Position numbers and translations under genes: made by a program
NCBI GenBank assembly: GCA_910584915.1
Contig: CAJUDM010000007.1
Coordinates: 104,593 to 168,592, forward strand
DNA length: 64,000 nucleotides
Reading direction: 5' to 3'
Source: an uncultured Lachnospiraceae bacterium
GTDB lineage: Bacteria; Bacillota; Clostridia; Lachnospirales; Lachnospiraceae
Part shown: piece by piece, positions 34,623-42,503 of the stretch
Layout: the number at the start of each line of letters is the position of its first letter
Position numbering within the stretch: the stretch's first letter is position 1
Notes under the pieces: generated by a model
The model's database searches: none
The model's input: the letters and a program-made list of their open reading frames with translations, nothing else
Told to the model about the DNA's origin: nothing

Positions 34623-35813
34623 TTATTTTTTCTGTAAAAAACTCGGGATATTTAACGACTGCTCTTTCACAGAACTTCTGATATCCGTCGGCTTTGCACT
34701 CGGAACCGGCCTTGCCACGGGCTTCACCGGCTGAGTCACCGGAGCCTGCTTCGGCATGCTGGAAATGCCCGCCCCGGGCTGGAGCCCTTTGTTCTGCAGG
34801 GATGTCGGTGTAATGATATTGCCCGTCTTATAGGAGAAACTGTTTCCCAACCTGTTCTGAGGCACATCCTCAAGCCCGGTGGCGATCACGGTCACTTTAC
34901 AGTAATCCGCCGCTGAATCGTCAAACATGGCGCCGAAGATGATATTCACCTCATCGCCGACCAGTTCCTGTACATAGCTTGCCGCCTCATTGGCATCCGA
35001 GAGCGTGATATCGCCGGATACGTTGATGATCACATCCGAAGCCCCGGTGATCGTCGTCTCCAAAAGCGGAGATTCCACAGACATCTTCACCGCTTCTTTC
35101 GCTTTGTCGTCCCCCTTCCCTTCTCCTATACCGATATGGGCGATACCCTTGTCCATCATAACAGTCTGTACGTCCGCGAAGTCCAGATTGATCACGGAAG
35201 GTACATTGATCAAATCCGTAATACCCTTCACAGACTGCTGCAATACCTCGTCCGCCTTCTTCAAGGCATCCGGCATCGTAGTGCGCTTGTCCACGATCTC
35301 CAAAAGCTTGTCATTCGGGATCACGATCAGGGTATCCACATTCTCTTTTATCTTTTCAATACCGTGCAGTGCGTTAGTCATGCGGACTTTCGCCTCAAAA
35401 CGGAACGGCTTTGTCACAACGCCCACTGTCAGTATTCCCATCTCCTTTGCGAGTTTCGCCACGACAGGCGCCGCACCGGTTCCTGTGCCGCCTCCCATGC
35501 CGCAGGTGACAAACACCATATCCGCCCCCTTGATCGCAGCGGCAATCTCATCCGCGCTCTCCTCCGCCGCCTTCTCGCCGATCTCCGGCCTTGCACCCGC
35601 GCCAAGCCCCTTCGTCAGCTTCTCTCCGATCTGGATCAGTTTTGGTGCTTTACAGAGCTGAAGCGCCTGCTTATCCGTATTCACGCCGATGAAGTCCACA
35701 CCGGTAATATTCTCTTCTATCATTCTATTTACAGCATTATTGCCTGCACCGCCCACACCGACTACAATGATCTTTGCGGCGGAATCGGCATCACTTGTCC
35801 TAATTTCTAACAC
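34623..35813 (-). CDS. ftsZ: Cell division GTPase FtsZ
   Basis: A 396-residue tubulin homologue that forms the division ring. GTP-binding: VGVGGAGNNAVNRMI, the tubulin signature CGMGGGTGTGAAP, and NLDFADVQTVM in the T7 loop region. A variable Pro-rich linker (about 330-385) leads to the C-terminal peptide LNIPSFLQKK, which binds SepF or FtsA. The start is GTG with GGGAGG upstream. No ftsA gene is adjacent. It has its own terminator before spoIIGA. Confidence 0.98.
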   Translation of the reverse strand: MLEIRTSDADSAAKIIVVGVGGAGNNAVNRMIEENITGVDFIGVNTDKQALQLCKAPKLIQIGEKLTKGLGAGARPEIGEKAAEESADEIAAAIKGADMVFVTCGMGGGTGTGAAPVVAKLAKEMGILTVGVVTKPFRFEAKVRMTNALHGIEKIKENVDTLIVIPNDKLLEIVDKRTTMPDALKKADEVLQQSVKGITDLINVPSVINLDFADVQTVMMDKGIAHIGIGEGKGDDKAKEAVKMSVESPLLETTITGASDVIINVSGDITLSDANEAASYVQELVGDEVNIIFGAMFDDSAADYCKVTVIATGLEDVPQNRLGNSFSYKTGNIITPTSLQNKGLQPGAGISSMPKQAPVTQPVKPVARPVPSAKPTDIRSSVKEQSLNIPSFLQKK

Positions 35814-35890
35814 AGATACTTCCTCCCACTCTGTAATAACCTTTATCTAATCTATCATATAATGTAATTCCCAATTTATCAACAACTTTT

Positions 35891-36670
35891 TTACTTTTTA
35901 TCCTCCTGAAACGGAATAATTTTGGAATCTGTCGTAAAATTCTCCATCTGAAGCACTCCCTTCTTCCCCTCGAGTTCCGGCAGGATACTCTTTAATCTTG
36001 AAAACTTTTCGTCGATGCTGCCGCCGTCCCCTATCTGCACCCGGACTTCGTCGAAATACAGAGTCACCTTGTATTCCCTGTCAAAAAACAGCCTGTCCGC
36101 CTTCAGTTCATACTTGCCGAGGGACTGGGTGATATCCAGTATTGTCGCAAAGATCTTATCGTTCTCCACCGGCAGCCTTTCATACATCACCACATGGTCA
36201 AACTTGAGCCCTGTCACCTCCGGCACCCCCGCCGTCTTCATTTCAGAACTCTCCACGATCGTGCCGTCCCTGTCAAAATACATATACCTCCCCAGATAGG
36301 AGACATAGCCGGCAAAGGACTTTTCATATACCCGGATGCGCACCGTGTCCGGCGTGAGTATCTCCACCTCCACCGCCGACACAAAAGGAATATTCCCGAT
36401 CTCCTGATTGCGGTATTTAAAATTCAGATAGATTGAATTATGCCCCATATGCCCGACCATCAGCCGGTCCATGATCTCCTCATCCGTATAATGGGCATTC
36501 CCCTCCACATACACCGTGCTCACCGTGTAGGTCTTCTCCACATACCAGAAAGCTCCCGCCAGAAGCACCACTGCCAGAACAGAGCCTCCGATCCCGATCT
36601 TCAGTCCCAGATGCCTGTTTCTGTATACCGTTCTTTCCTTTTCCCTTTTTTCCTTATCCCGCTTTCTCAT
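35891..36670 (-). CDS. ftsQ: Division protein FtsQ/DivIB
   Basis: A 259-residue bitopic membrane protein of the divisome. A short basic cytoplasmic tail precedes one TM helix (LGLKIGIGGSVLAVVLLAGA), then a POTRA domain (TVSTVYVEGNAHYTDEEIMD) and the beta domain (RVYEKSFAGYVSYLGRYMY). Its ATG overlaps the ftsW stop (ATGA), so the two are coupled. A longer frame to 36802 lies inside ftsW and is not supported. Confidence 0.92.
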   Translation of the reverse strand: MRKRDKEKREKERTVYRNRHLGLKIGIGGSVLAVVLLAGAFWYVEKTYTVSTVYVEGNAHYTDEEIMDRLMVGHMGHNSIYLNFKYRNQEIGNIPFVSAVEVEILTPDTVRIRVYEKSFAGYVSYLGRYMYFDRDGTIVESSEMKTAGVPEVTGLKFDHVVMYERLPVENDKIFATILDITQSLGKYELKADRLFFDREYKVTLYFDEVRVQIGDGGSIDEKFSRLKSILPELEGKKGVLQMENFTTDSKIIPFQEDKK

Positions 36671-37851
36671 AGATCCTTTAACCTGATGCTCCTGCCCACA
36701 TTCAACACGATGCCGATCTCCACCAGGAGGAACATGACAGAGGATCCTCCGTAGCTGATAAAAGGCAGTGATATCCCGGTATTCGGGATCACACTGGTAC
36801 ACACCGCGATATTCAGGATCACCTGGATCGCCAGGTGCCCCATCACCCCCACCACCAGCAGCGCGCCGAACAGGTCGGGGGCATTGTTGGCAATGATCAT
36901 ACAGCGCCAGATCAGAAGCAGGAACAGAAGGATCACTGCCACCGCTCCAAAAAGCCCCAGTTCCTCGCAGATGATGGAGAATATCATGTCATTCTGCGCC
37001 TCCGGCAAAAAACCGAGTTTCTGTATGCTCTCCCCCAGCCCCTTTCCGAAGATTCCTCCGGAACCGATGGCATAGAGCGCCTGCAGTGTCTGGAAGCCCT
37101 TGTCATCCGCATACGCCTCGGGATTGAGCCACGCCAGGATACGCAGCCCGCGAAACCCCAGCTTCTCCGTCAGTTCCGGGGATTCCGCCACTTTGACGAT
37201 GGCAAAGACAATGAGCGCCGCTCCGCTGATCCCGAGGATCGCCATGACGATAAACCTTTTGTAATCCGGACTTGCCACAAAGATCATCAGCATCGCGATC
37301 CCCAGGATAATGATCGCAGAACTCATATTCTGTGTGATCTTCCAGACCATCACCGCGATGACCCCCGGCGGTATCATCAGGGCGATCAGCCCTTTGGTGC
37401 TCCGTATCCGCCTTCCCATCTTGCACACAAGACAGGCGAGAAAGATGACCATGCCTAACTTCGCCACCTCCGCGGGCTGCAGGGAGATGCCCAGGATCCT
37501 GATCCAGCGCCTTGCGCCGTGGGAGGAATACCCGAGAGGCGTCAGGACAAGCGGGATCAGCGCCGCCGATACGATATACGCCGGCACCGCAAGCTTCTCC
37601 CAGAAATGATAGGGTATCCTGGAGACTATGATCATCCCCGCAATTCCGAGAACAGCCGCCTGCAGCTGTTTTTTCAGGAAATACGCACTGTCGTCATAAT
37701 CCAGATTCGCCTTGTAGGAACTGCTGGAGTAGATCATCATCAGCCCGAATCCTATCAGAAACAAAACCGTAAACAGCAGACTGTAATCAAAATATGTCTC
37801 GTTATTCGATTGCCTCGCTCCCCCCTGAACGGTTCTGAACCTTGTCGCCAT
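36667..37851 (-). CDS. ftsW: SEDS-family peptidoglycan polymerase FtsW
   Basis: A 394-residue ten-TM protein. Family landmarks: HGARRWIRILGISLQPAEVA, and near the end IPNTGISLPFISYGGSSVMF. In the dcw cluster it is taken as FtsW rather than RodA. It pairs with a class B PBP to make septal glycan (family knowledge). Its start abuts the murD stop (37851/37852). Confidence 0.94.
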   Translation of the reverse strand: MATRFRTVQGGARQSNNETYFDYSLLFTVLFLIGFGLMMIYSSSSYKANLDYDDSAYFLKKQLQAAVLGIAGMIIVSRIPYHFWEKLAVPAYIVSAALIPLVLTPLGYSSHGARRWIRILGISLQPAEVAKLGMVIFLACLVCKMGRRIRSTKGLIALMIPPGVIAVMVWKITQNMSSAIIILGIAMLMIFVASPDYKRFIVMAILGISGAALIVFAIVKVAESPELTEKLGFRGLRILAWLNPEAYADDKGFQTLQALYAIGSGGIFGKGLGESIQKLGFLPEAQNDMIFSIICEELGLFGAVAVILLFLLLIWRCMIIANNAPDLFGALLVVGVMGHLAIQVILNIAVCTSVIPNTGISLPFISYGGSSVMFLLVEIGIVLNVGRSIRLKDL

Positions 37852-39327
37852 CTATGCCCTCTCTTTTTCCCGATATACCGATTCTTTAAATATCCTGCCC
37901 CGCTCCTCATAGTTGGGGAACATCCCCCAGCTTGCGCACGCCGGGGATAGCAGCACCGCATCCCCCGGTCCCGCATGTTCCACACAGCATCGGAAGGCAT
38001 CCTCAAAAGCCTCCGCAAAAATGATATCCTCAAATCCGTGCGCCCGTGCGCAGGCAGCTATCTTCTCCTTCGTCTGTCCGATCAGCACAAGCAGCTTTAC
38101 CTTCCCCGCAAAGGCTTCTATCCACTCATCGTAAGTGCTGCCTTTATCATATCCGCCCCCGATCAGGATCGTAGGCCTGCTCATGGCGCGTATTGCCTGG
38201 ATAGCCGCATCCGGGTTCGTCCCTTTGGAGTCATTGTAGTAGGCCACGCCCCTTACCTCCTCCACAAATTCGATCCGATGCTCCACCGCCTTAAACTGTC
38301 TGATTACTTCCAGGTATTCCTCCCACGGGATCCCCATCGCCTCCGAGATCAGGATGGCAGCCATCACGTTCTCCACATTGCAGAGCCCCACCAGTTTCAT
38401 ATCATGGATGTTCATCAGTTCTTCCGTCTTTTCGTCCCGGGCAAGACAGATCTGCTCCCCGCGCAGGAAAGCGCCCTCTTTCAGCTCCTGTCTGGACGAA
38501 AAATACAGCACTTTTGCCGGACATATGCCCCCGAGTTTTCTGGTCTCCTCATTGTCATAGTTCAGGATACAGAAATCGTCTTTTCCCTGATTTCTTGTAA
38601 TGTTGTTCTTCGCCGCTATGTAATTCTCCATCGTATGATGGCGGTTCAGATGATCCGGCGTGATATTCAGGATCGCAGACACTCTCGGATGAAAGCTTTC
38701 TATGGTCTCCAGCTGAAAGCTGCTGATCTCACCCACCGTCACAGAATGCTTCGTGGTCCTTTCCGCGATATCCGTATAGGGATAACCGATATTCCCCATC
38801 ACAAAGGATGTCTCAAAATGCCGCTTCATGATCTCCCCGACGAGAGTGGTCGTTGTTGTCTTTCCGTTGGTTCCGGTAATGGCTATGACATGCCCCTGTT
38901 CCCTCTGGTATGCCAACTCGATCTCACCCCAGACCGGTATGCCCCTCTCCCGGAAACTTTCCACAAAAGGCGTATCCGCCGGTACGCCCGGGCTCAGCAC
39001 CAGAAGCTTTACTTCCTCTCTTATTCCCGCGGGCAGTTCCCTTAAAGCCACTGTCACCCCGGCTTCATTTTTATGTACCGGATCCGCCTCAGCCGCCGCA
39101 AGATCCCCGGAGGAGCCTGTTTTCCCCTCTTCCCCGGTTTCTGTGCCCTCATGGATCCCCAGTTCCCTCATCTTTCTCCGGAGGTTCTCTCTCACTTCCT
39201 CTTCCGTCAGCCTTTCACTCTCATCAAACAGAATCGGATCGGCACCCTCCTGCAGTAAAAATACGGCGGCCCCGATGCCGCTCTTTCCGCAGCCGGCCAC
39301 CAATACTTTTCTTCCCGCCAGTCTCAT
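37852..39327 (-). CDS. murD: UDP-MurNAc-L-Ala:D-Glu ligase MurD
   Basis: A 491-residue cytosolic ligase adding D-Glu to UDP-MurNAc-L-Ala. N-terminal Rossmann motif VLVAGCGKSGIGAAVFLL; ATP site VIAITGTNGKTTTT; C-terminal SKGTNPDAAIQA and DAVLLSPACASW. It is about 40 residues longer than usual because of an acidic, Gly-rich insertion near residue 65-105 (EGTETGEEGKTGSSGDLAAA). The ATG at 39327 follows AAAGGAT. Confidence 0.95.
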   Translation of the reverse strand: MRLAGRKVLVAGCGKSGIGAAVFLLQEGADPILFDESERLTEEEVRENLRRKMRELGIHEGTETGEEGKTGSSGDLAAAEADPVHKNEAGVTVALRELPAGIREEVKLLVLSPGVPADTPFVESFRERGIPVWGEIELAYQREQGHVIAITGTNGKTTTTTLVGEIMKRHFETSFVMGNIGYPYTDIAERTTKHSVTVGEISSFQLETIESFHPRVSAILNITPDHLNRHHTMENYIAAKNNITRNQGKDDFCILNYDNEETRKLGGICPAKVLYFSSRQELKEGAFLRGEQICLARDEKTEELMNIHDMKLVGLCNVENVMAAILISEAMGIPWEEYLEVIRQFKAVEHRIEFVEEVRGVAYYNDSKGTNPDAAIQAIRAMSRPTILIGGGYDKGSTYDEWIEAFAGKVKLLVLIGQTKEKIAACARAHGFEDIIFAEAFEDAFRCCVEHAGPGDAVLLSPACASWGMFPNYEERGRIFKESVYREKERA

Positions 39328-39361
39328 GATACTTTTATCCTTTCTCATACTTCTTCAGCCT

Positions 39362-39601
39362 CCGCGCCATGCCATCTCAAATTCGCTTTGCTCCTTTTCG
39401 ATGCGGCTGTTCGCCCTATAGCAGCAATAATCCTCATTTTTCAGCAGGCAAGCCTGCACGAACTGACGCTTTTTCCTGCTTTTTCCGCCATGACATCTCA
39501 AATTCGCTTCGCTCCTTTTCGATGCGGCTGTTCGCCCTATAGCAGCAATAATCCTCAGTTCTCAGCAGGCAAGCCTGCACGAACTGACGCTTTTTCCTGC
39601 T
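39362..39601. repeat. Two tandem copies of a 121-bp repeat between mraY and murD
   Basis: Copies at about 39362-39482 and 39483-39601 are nearly identical, with period 121 bp. Each contains GCAGGCAAGCCTGC, a 14-bp hairpin. Neither strand carries a supported gene through them. Confidence 0.9.
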
Positions 39602-39619
39602 GCATGGCTCTTCAGGTTT

Positions 39620-40576
39620 TCAGATCCCCGCATAGGCGATGAGGCAGAGGATCGCGGTCACGATGGAGAACACCGTCACCACCCGCGTCTCAGACCAGCC
39701 GCAGAGTTCAAAGTGATGATGGATCGGCGCCATCTTAAAGATCCGCTTTCCGCCTGTCATCTTAAAATAGCTTACCTGCAGAATATCCGACAGCACCTCC
39801 GCCAGATAGATAAACCCGACGATCGCGATAAACAGCGGCATCTGCAGCATATACGCCGTCGCCGCCACAAAGCCGCCCAGCGCCAGGGAGCCCGTATCTC
39901 CCATAAACACGCTCGCCGGGTAGACGTTAAACAGCAAAAATCCGAGTAGTGCGCCCACAACGGCGCAGGTGATGGGCTCGATGCCGCTCCCCATCCCGAT
40001 CGCCACCACCGTGAAGAAGGTGGCAACAATCACCGTGACGGAAGACGCCAGGCCGTCCAGGCCGTCGGTGAAATTGGTCCCGTTTACCGTCCCGATCACA
40101 ATAAAAAACAGTACAGGTATATTAAATATACCAAAATCCAGATAATGACCCGACCAGAAGGGAATCTTCATGGCAAGCGCCACATCCGTATAGTTGGTAA
40201 TATAAAAGGCAAAGATACCCGTCACCACAAACTGCCCCAGCATTTTCTGCCACGCCCGAAGCCCCATGGAGCGCTTCAGCACCACCTTGATATAATCGTC
40301 CACAAAGCCGATCAGCCCGAACCCCAGCGTCAGAAACAGGATCGGGATGATCTTCGGGAAGTCCTTCACATAGAGCAGCGATGTGACGACCACCGCTATC
40401 ATGATCAGGATACCGCCCATGGTGGGCGTACCGTTCTTTTTCAGGTGCTGCTTCGGTCCCTCATCCCTGACCGTCTGTCCGACTTTCAGTCTGCGCAGGA
40501 AGGGAATGACGACCGGCCCAAGCAGGGCGCTGACCGCAAAAGATATGATTACCGGTAAAATAACAGTTTGTCTCAT
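39620..40576 (-). CDS. mraY: Phospho-MurNAc-pentapeptide transferase MraY
   Basis: A 318-residue ten-TM enzyme that makes lipid I from UDP-MurNAc-pentapeptide and undecaprenyl phosphate. The cytoplasmic loops show QHLKKNGTPTMGGILIM, the Asp pair GFVDDYIKVV, NGTNFTDGLDGLA and the His loop MAPIHHHFEL. GGAGAGG precedes the ATG. It lies between the PBP genes and murD. Confidence 0.96.
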   Translation of the reverse strand: MRQTVILPVIISFAVSALLGPVVIPFLRRLKVGQTVRDEGPKQHLKKNGTPTMGGILIMIAVVVTSLLYVKDFPKIIPILFLTLGFGLIGFVDDYIKVVLKRSMGLRAWQKMLGQFVVTGIFAFYITNYTDVALAMKIPFWSGHYLDFGIFNIPVLFFIVIGTVNGTNFTDGLDGLASSVTVIVATFFTVVAIGMGSGIEPITCAVVGALLGFLLFNVYPASVFMGDTGSLALGGFVAATAYMLQMPLFIAIVGFIYLAEVLSDILQVSYFKMTGGKRIFKMAPIHHHFELCGWSETRVVTVFSIVTAILCLIAYAGI

Positions 40577-40622
40577 GGCTACAGCCTCTCCTCAGCTTAT
40601 TTTTTCTATACCGATTATAAGC

Positions 40623-42443
40623 TTATTTTTCCAAATAGGGAAGCACATTTTCAAAAAGCTGTCGGATCACCGGCGCAGCGATCTGTCCGCCATAGTAAGT
40701 TCCCTGAGGAGAATGGATCACTACCAGCGCGAGCACTTCGGGATCATCCGCCGGGGAAAAACCCACGAAAGAGGCAATGTACCTGCCGCTCCCCCTGGGC
40801 AGCGTCTGACTTGTGGCAGTCTTTCCGCCAATGCTGTAGCCCTCGATCTGCGCTTTGGAACCGCCGCCCTCGGAGACCACCTTTTCCAGCAGCATCTGCA
40901 TCGTCTCGGATGTCTCCTCCGACACGATCTGCCTGCCGGACTGCTTCTCAAAACTCTCCACCTGGGTTCCCTTCTCATCCACCGCTTTTACCGCAAGATG
41001 AGGTGTGATCCGTCTCCCCCCGTTGACAAGGGAAGATACCGTGGTGGCGAGCTGCAGCGGCGTGATCTGAAAGGACTGCCCGAAGGACATGGTGGCAAGT
41101 TCCACGTTGCCTATGGCGTCCTTCTGATGCATGATCGTCCCCGCCTCGCCGGGCAGATCGACGCCTGTTCTCTCCAACAGCCCGAACTGCTTCAGGCAGT
41201 CGTAATACCTGTCGGCCCCCACCCGAAGCCCCAGCGTGACAAACACAGGGTTGCAGGAATTGCAGATACCTTTTGTGAAATCCTCGGCGCCGTGGCCGCC
41301 CACTTTATGACAGCGTATCCGCCTGTCATCCACCACGATAAAACCGGGGCAGCTGAAAGTGTCCGACAATGTCACACAGCCGGTCTCCAGAGCTGCCGCC
41401 GCAGTGATTACTTTGAATGTCGAACCGGGCTCATAGGTATCATTGATACAGCCGTTTCGCCACATGCCGTTCAGCTTTTCCTGCCTCAGTTCTTCCTCGG
41501 ACTTCGGCTTTTCAGGCTCTGTTTCCTCCGCGCTTTCCTCTCCGGCATTCCGCGCTGCCTTCGCCTCCTTTGCCGCCTGCTTCCTGGCTTCCTCCTTCGC
41601 CCGCAGCGCCTCATACTCCGGCGTGAGCGTATAGGGCTCATTCAGATTGAACTCCGGCACATCTACCATAGCCATGATCTCGCCGTTTTGCGGGTTCATC
41701 ACGATCAGCGATACCCTGTCTGCCTCCTTGGTCGCCATCACCTGCTTCGCCAGCTGGGTGGCATAACTCTGGATATTATAATCCATGCTGATGACAAGGT
41801 CATTGCCGGGCACCGGTTCCTTCCGGTGTTCACTTGCAGCCTCCAGTTCAATGCCGGCGGCATCAGTCAGCGTCAGTATCGTCCCCTCCTCGCCGCTCAA
41901 TACCTCATCATAGATCACTTCCAGCCCGATGATTCCCTGATTGTCGCCGCCTGTAAACCCTAACACCTTGGAGGCGAGCGCATCGTAAGGGTAGTACCGC
42001 TTGTAATCCTCATCCACTTTCACGCCGGGCAGATCCGCTTCCCTGATCTCATCGCCCAGCTCCTTCGGCACATTGCTCCGTATCCTCTCCATGGAGGAGT
42101 ATTTCTCCACCCGTTTTCTGACAAAATCCTCCGAGAGTTCCAACTTCCGGCTCAGGAAGGATATCACCGCCTCCTTATCCTCGATCTGAGAATGGATCAC
42201 TGAGATCGTACAGACTGTCTTATTGTCCGCCAGCACAATGCCGTTCCGGTCCAGTATCCTCCCTCTCGCCGCCTTGATCGAACGCTCTCTCTCATGGAGC
42301 TGCGTACTCTTATCCGTATAGTATCCGGACTGAAAGATCATCAGATCGATCAGTCTTACAAACAGCAGAAAAAAAGTGACAGCACAGAAAAAAAACAGCA
42401 CCACGACTTTTTTTCTGTTATAGGTCTTGTTTTTATTTGACAT
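40623..42443 (-). CDS. Class B penicillin-binding protein with a KTA motif
   Basis: A protein of about 606 residues. TM helix near residues 15-35, dimerisation domain (RGRILDRNGIVLADN), then transpeptidase. Active-site motifs are EPGSTFKV (SxxK) and SCN (ICNSCNPVF). The third motif reads GGKTATSQ, so the usual KTG is KTA. An Ala/Glu/Lys-rich insertion of about 45 residues (EARKQAAKEAKAARNA) interrupts the domain. No PASTA domain is present. It may be FtsI or the sporulation-specific SpoVD. Weak ribosome site at the ATG. Confidence 0.9.
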   Translation of the reverse strand: MSNKNKTYNRKKVVVLFFFCAVTFFLLFVRLIDLMIFQSGYYTDKSTQLHERERSIKAARGRILDRNGIVLADNKTVCTISVIHSQIEDKEAVISFLSRKLELSEDFVRKRVEKYSSMERIRSNVPKELGDEIREADLPGVKVDEDYKRYYPYDALASKVLGFTGGDNQGIIGLEVIYDEVLSGEEGTILTLTDAAGIELEAASEHRKEPVPGNDLVISMDYNIQSYATQLAKQVMATKEADRVSLIVMNPQNGEIMAMVDVPEFNLNEPYTLTPEYEALRAKEEARKQAAKEAKAARNAGEESAEETEPEKPKSEEELRQEKLNGMWRNGCINDTYEPGSTFKVITAAAALETGCVTLSDTFSCPGFIVVDDRRIRCHKVGGHGAEDFTKGICNSCNPVFVTLGLRVGADRYYDCLKQFGLLERTGVDLPGEAGTIMHQKDAIGNVELATMSFGQSFQITPLQLATTVSSLVNGGRRITPHLAVKAVDEKGTQVESFEKQSGRQIVSEETSETMQMLLEKVVSEGGGSKAQIEGYSIGGKTATSQTLPRGSGRYIASFVGFSPADDPEVLALVVIHSPQGTYYGGQIAAPVIRQLFENVLPYLEK

Positions 42444-42503
42444 AAAGAAAACCACAGACTGCTCTTGTTATACTTTATGTCCGCCGCGGATAAAATATGC
42501 ATA

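Noticed and set aside
36671..36802. N-terminal extension of FtsQ into ftsW
   Set aside because: It lies wholly inside ftsW; the ATG overlapping the ftsW stop gives the normal FtsQ start.
39388..39642. Plus-strand 84-codon frame across the 121-bp tandem repeats
   Set aside because: It exists only because the repeat is open in this frame; it has no ribosome site and overlaps the end of mraY.
40383..41963. Long plus-strand frame (526 codons) opposite mraY and the PBP gene
   Set aside because: It is antisense to two clear genes, has no ribosome site, and its product is Arg/His/Leu-rich without recognisable motifs: a shadow of codon bias.
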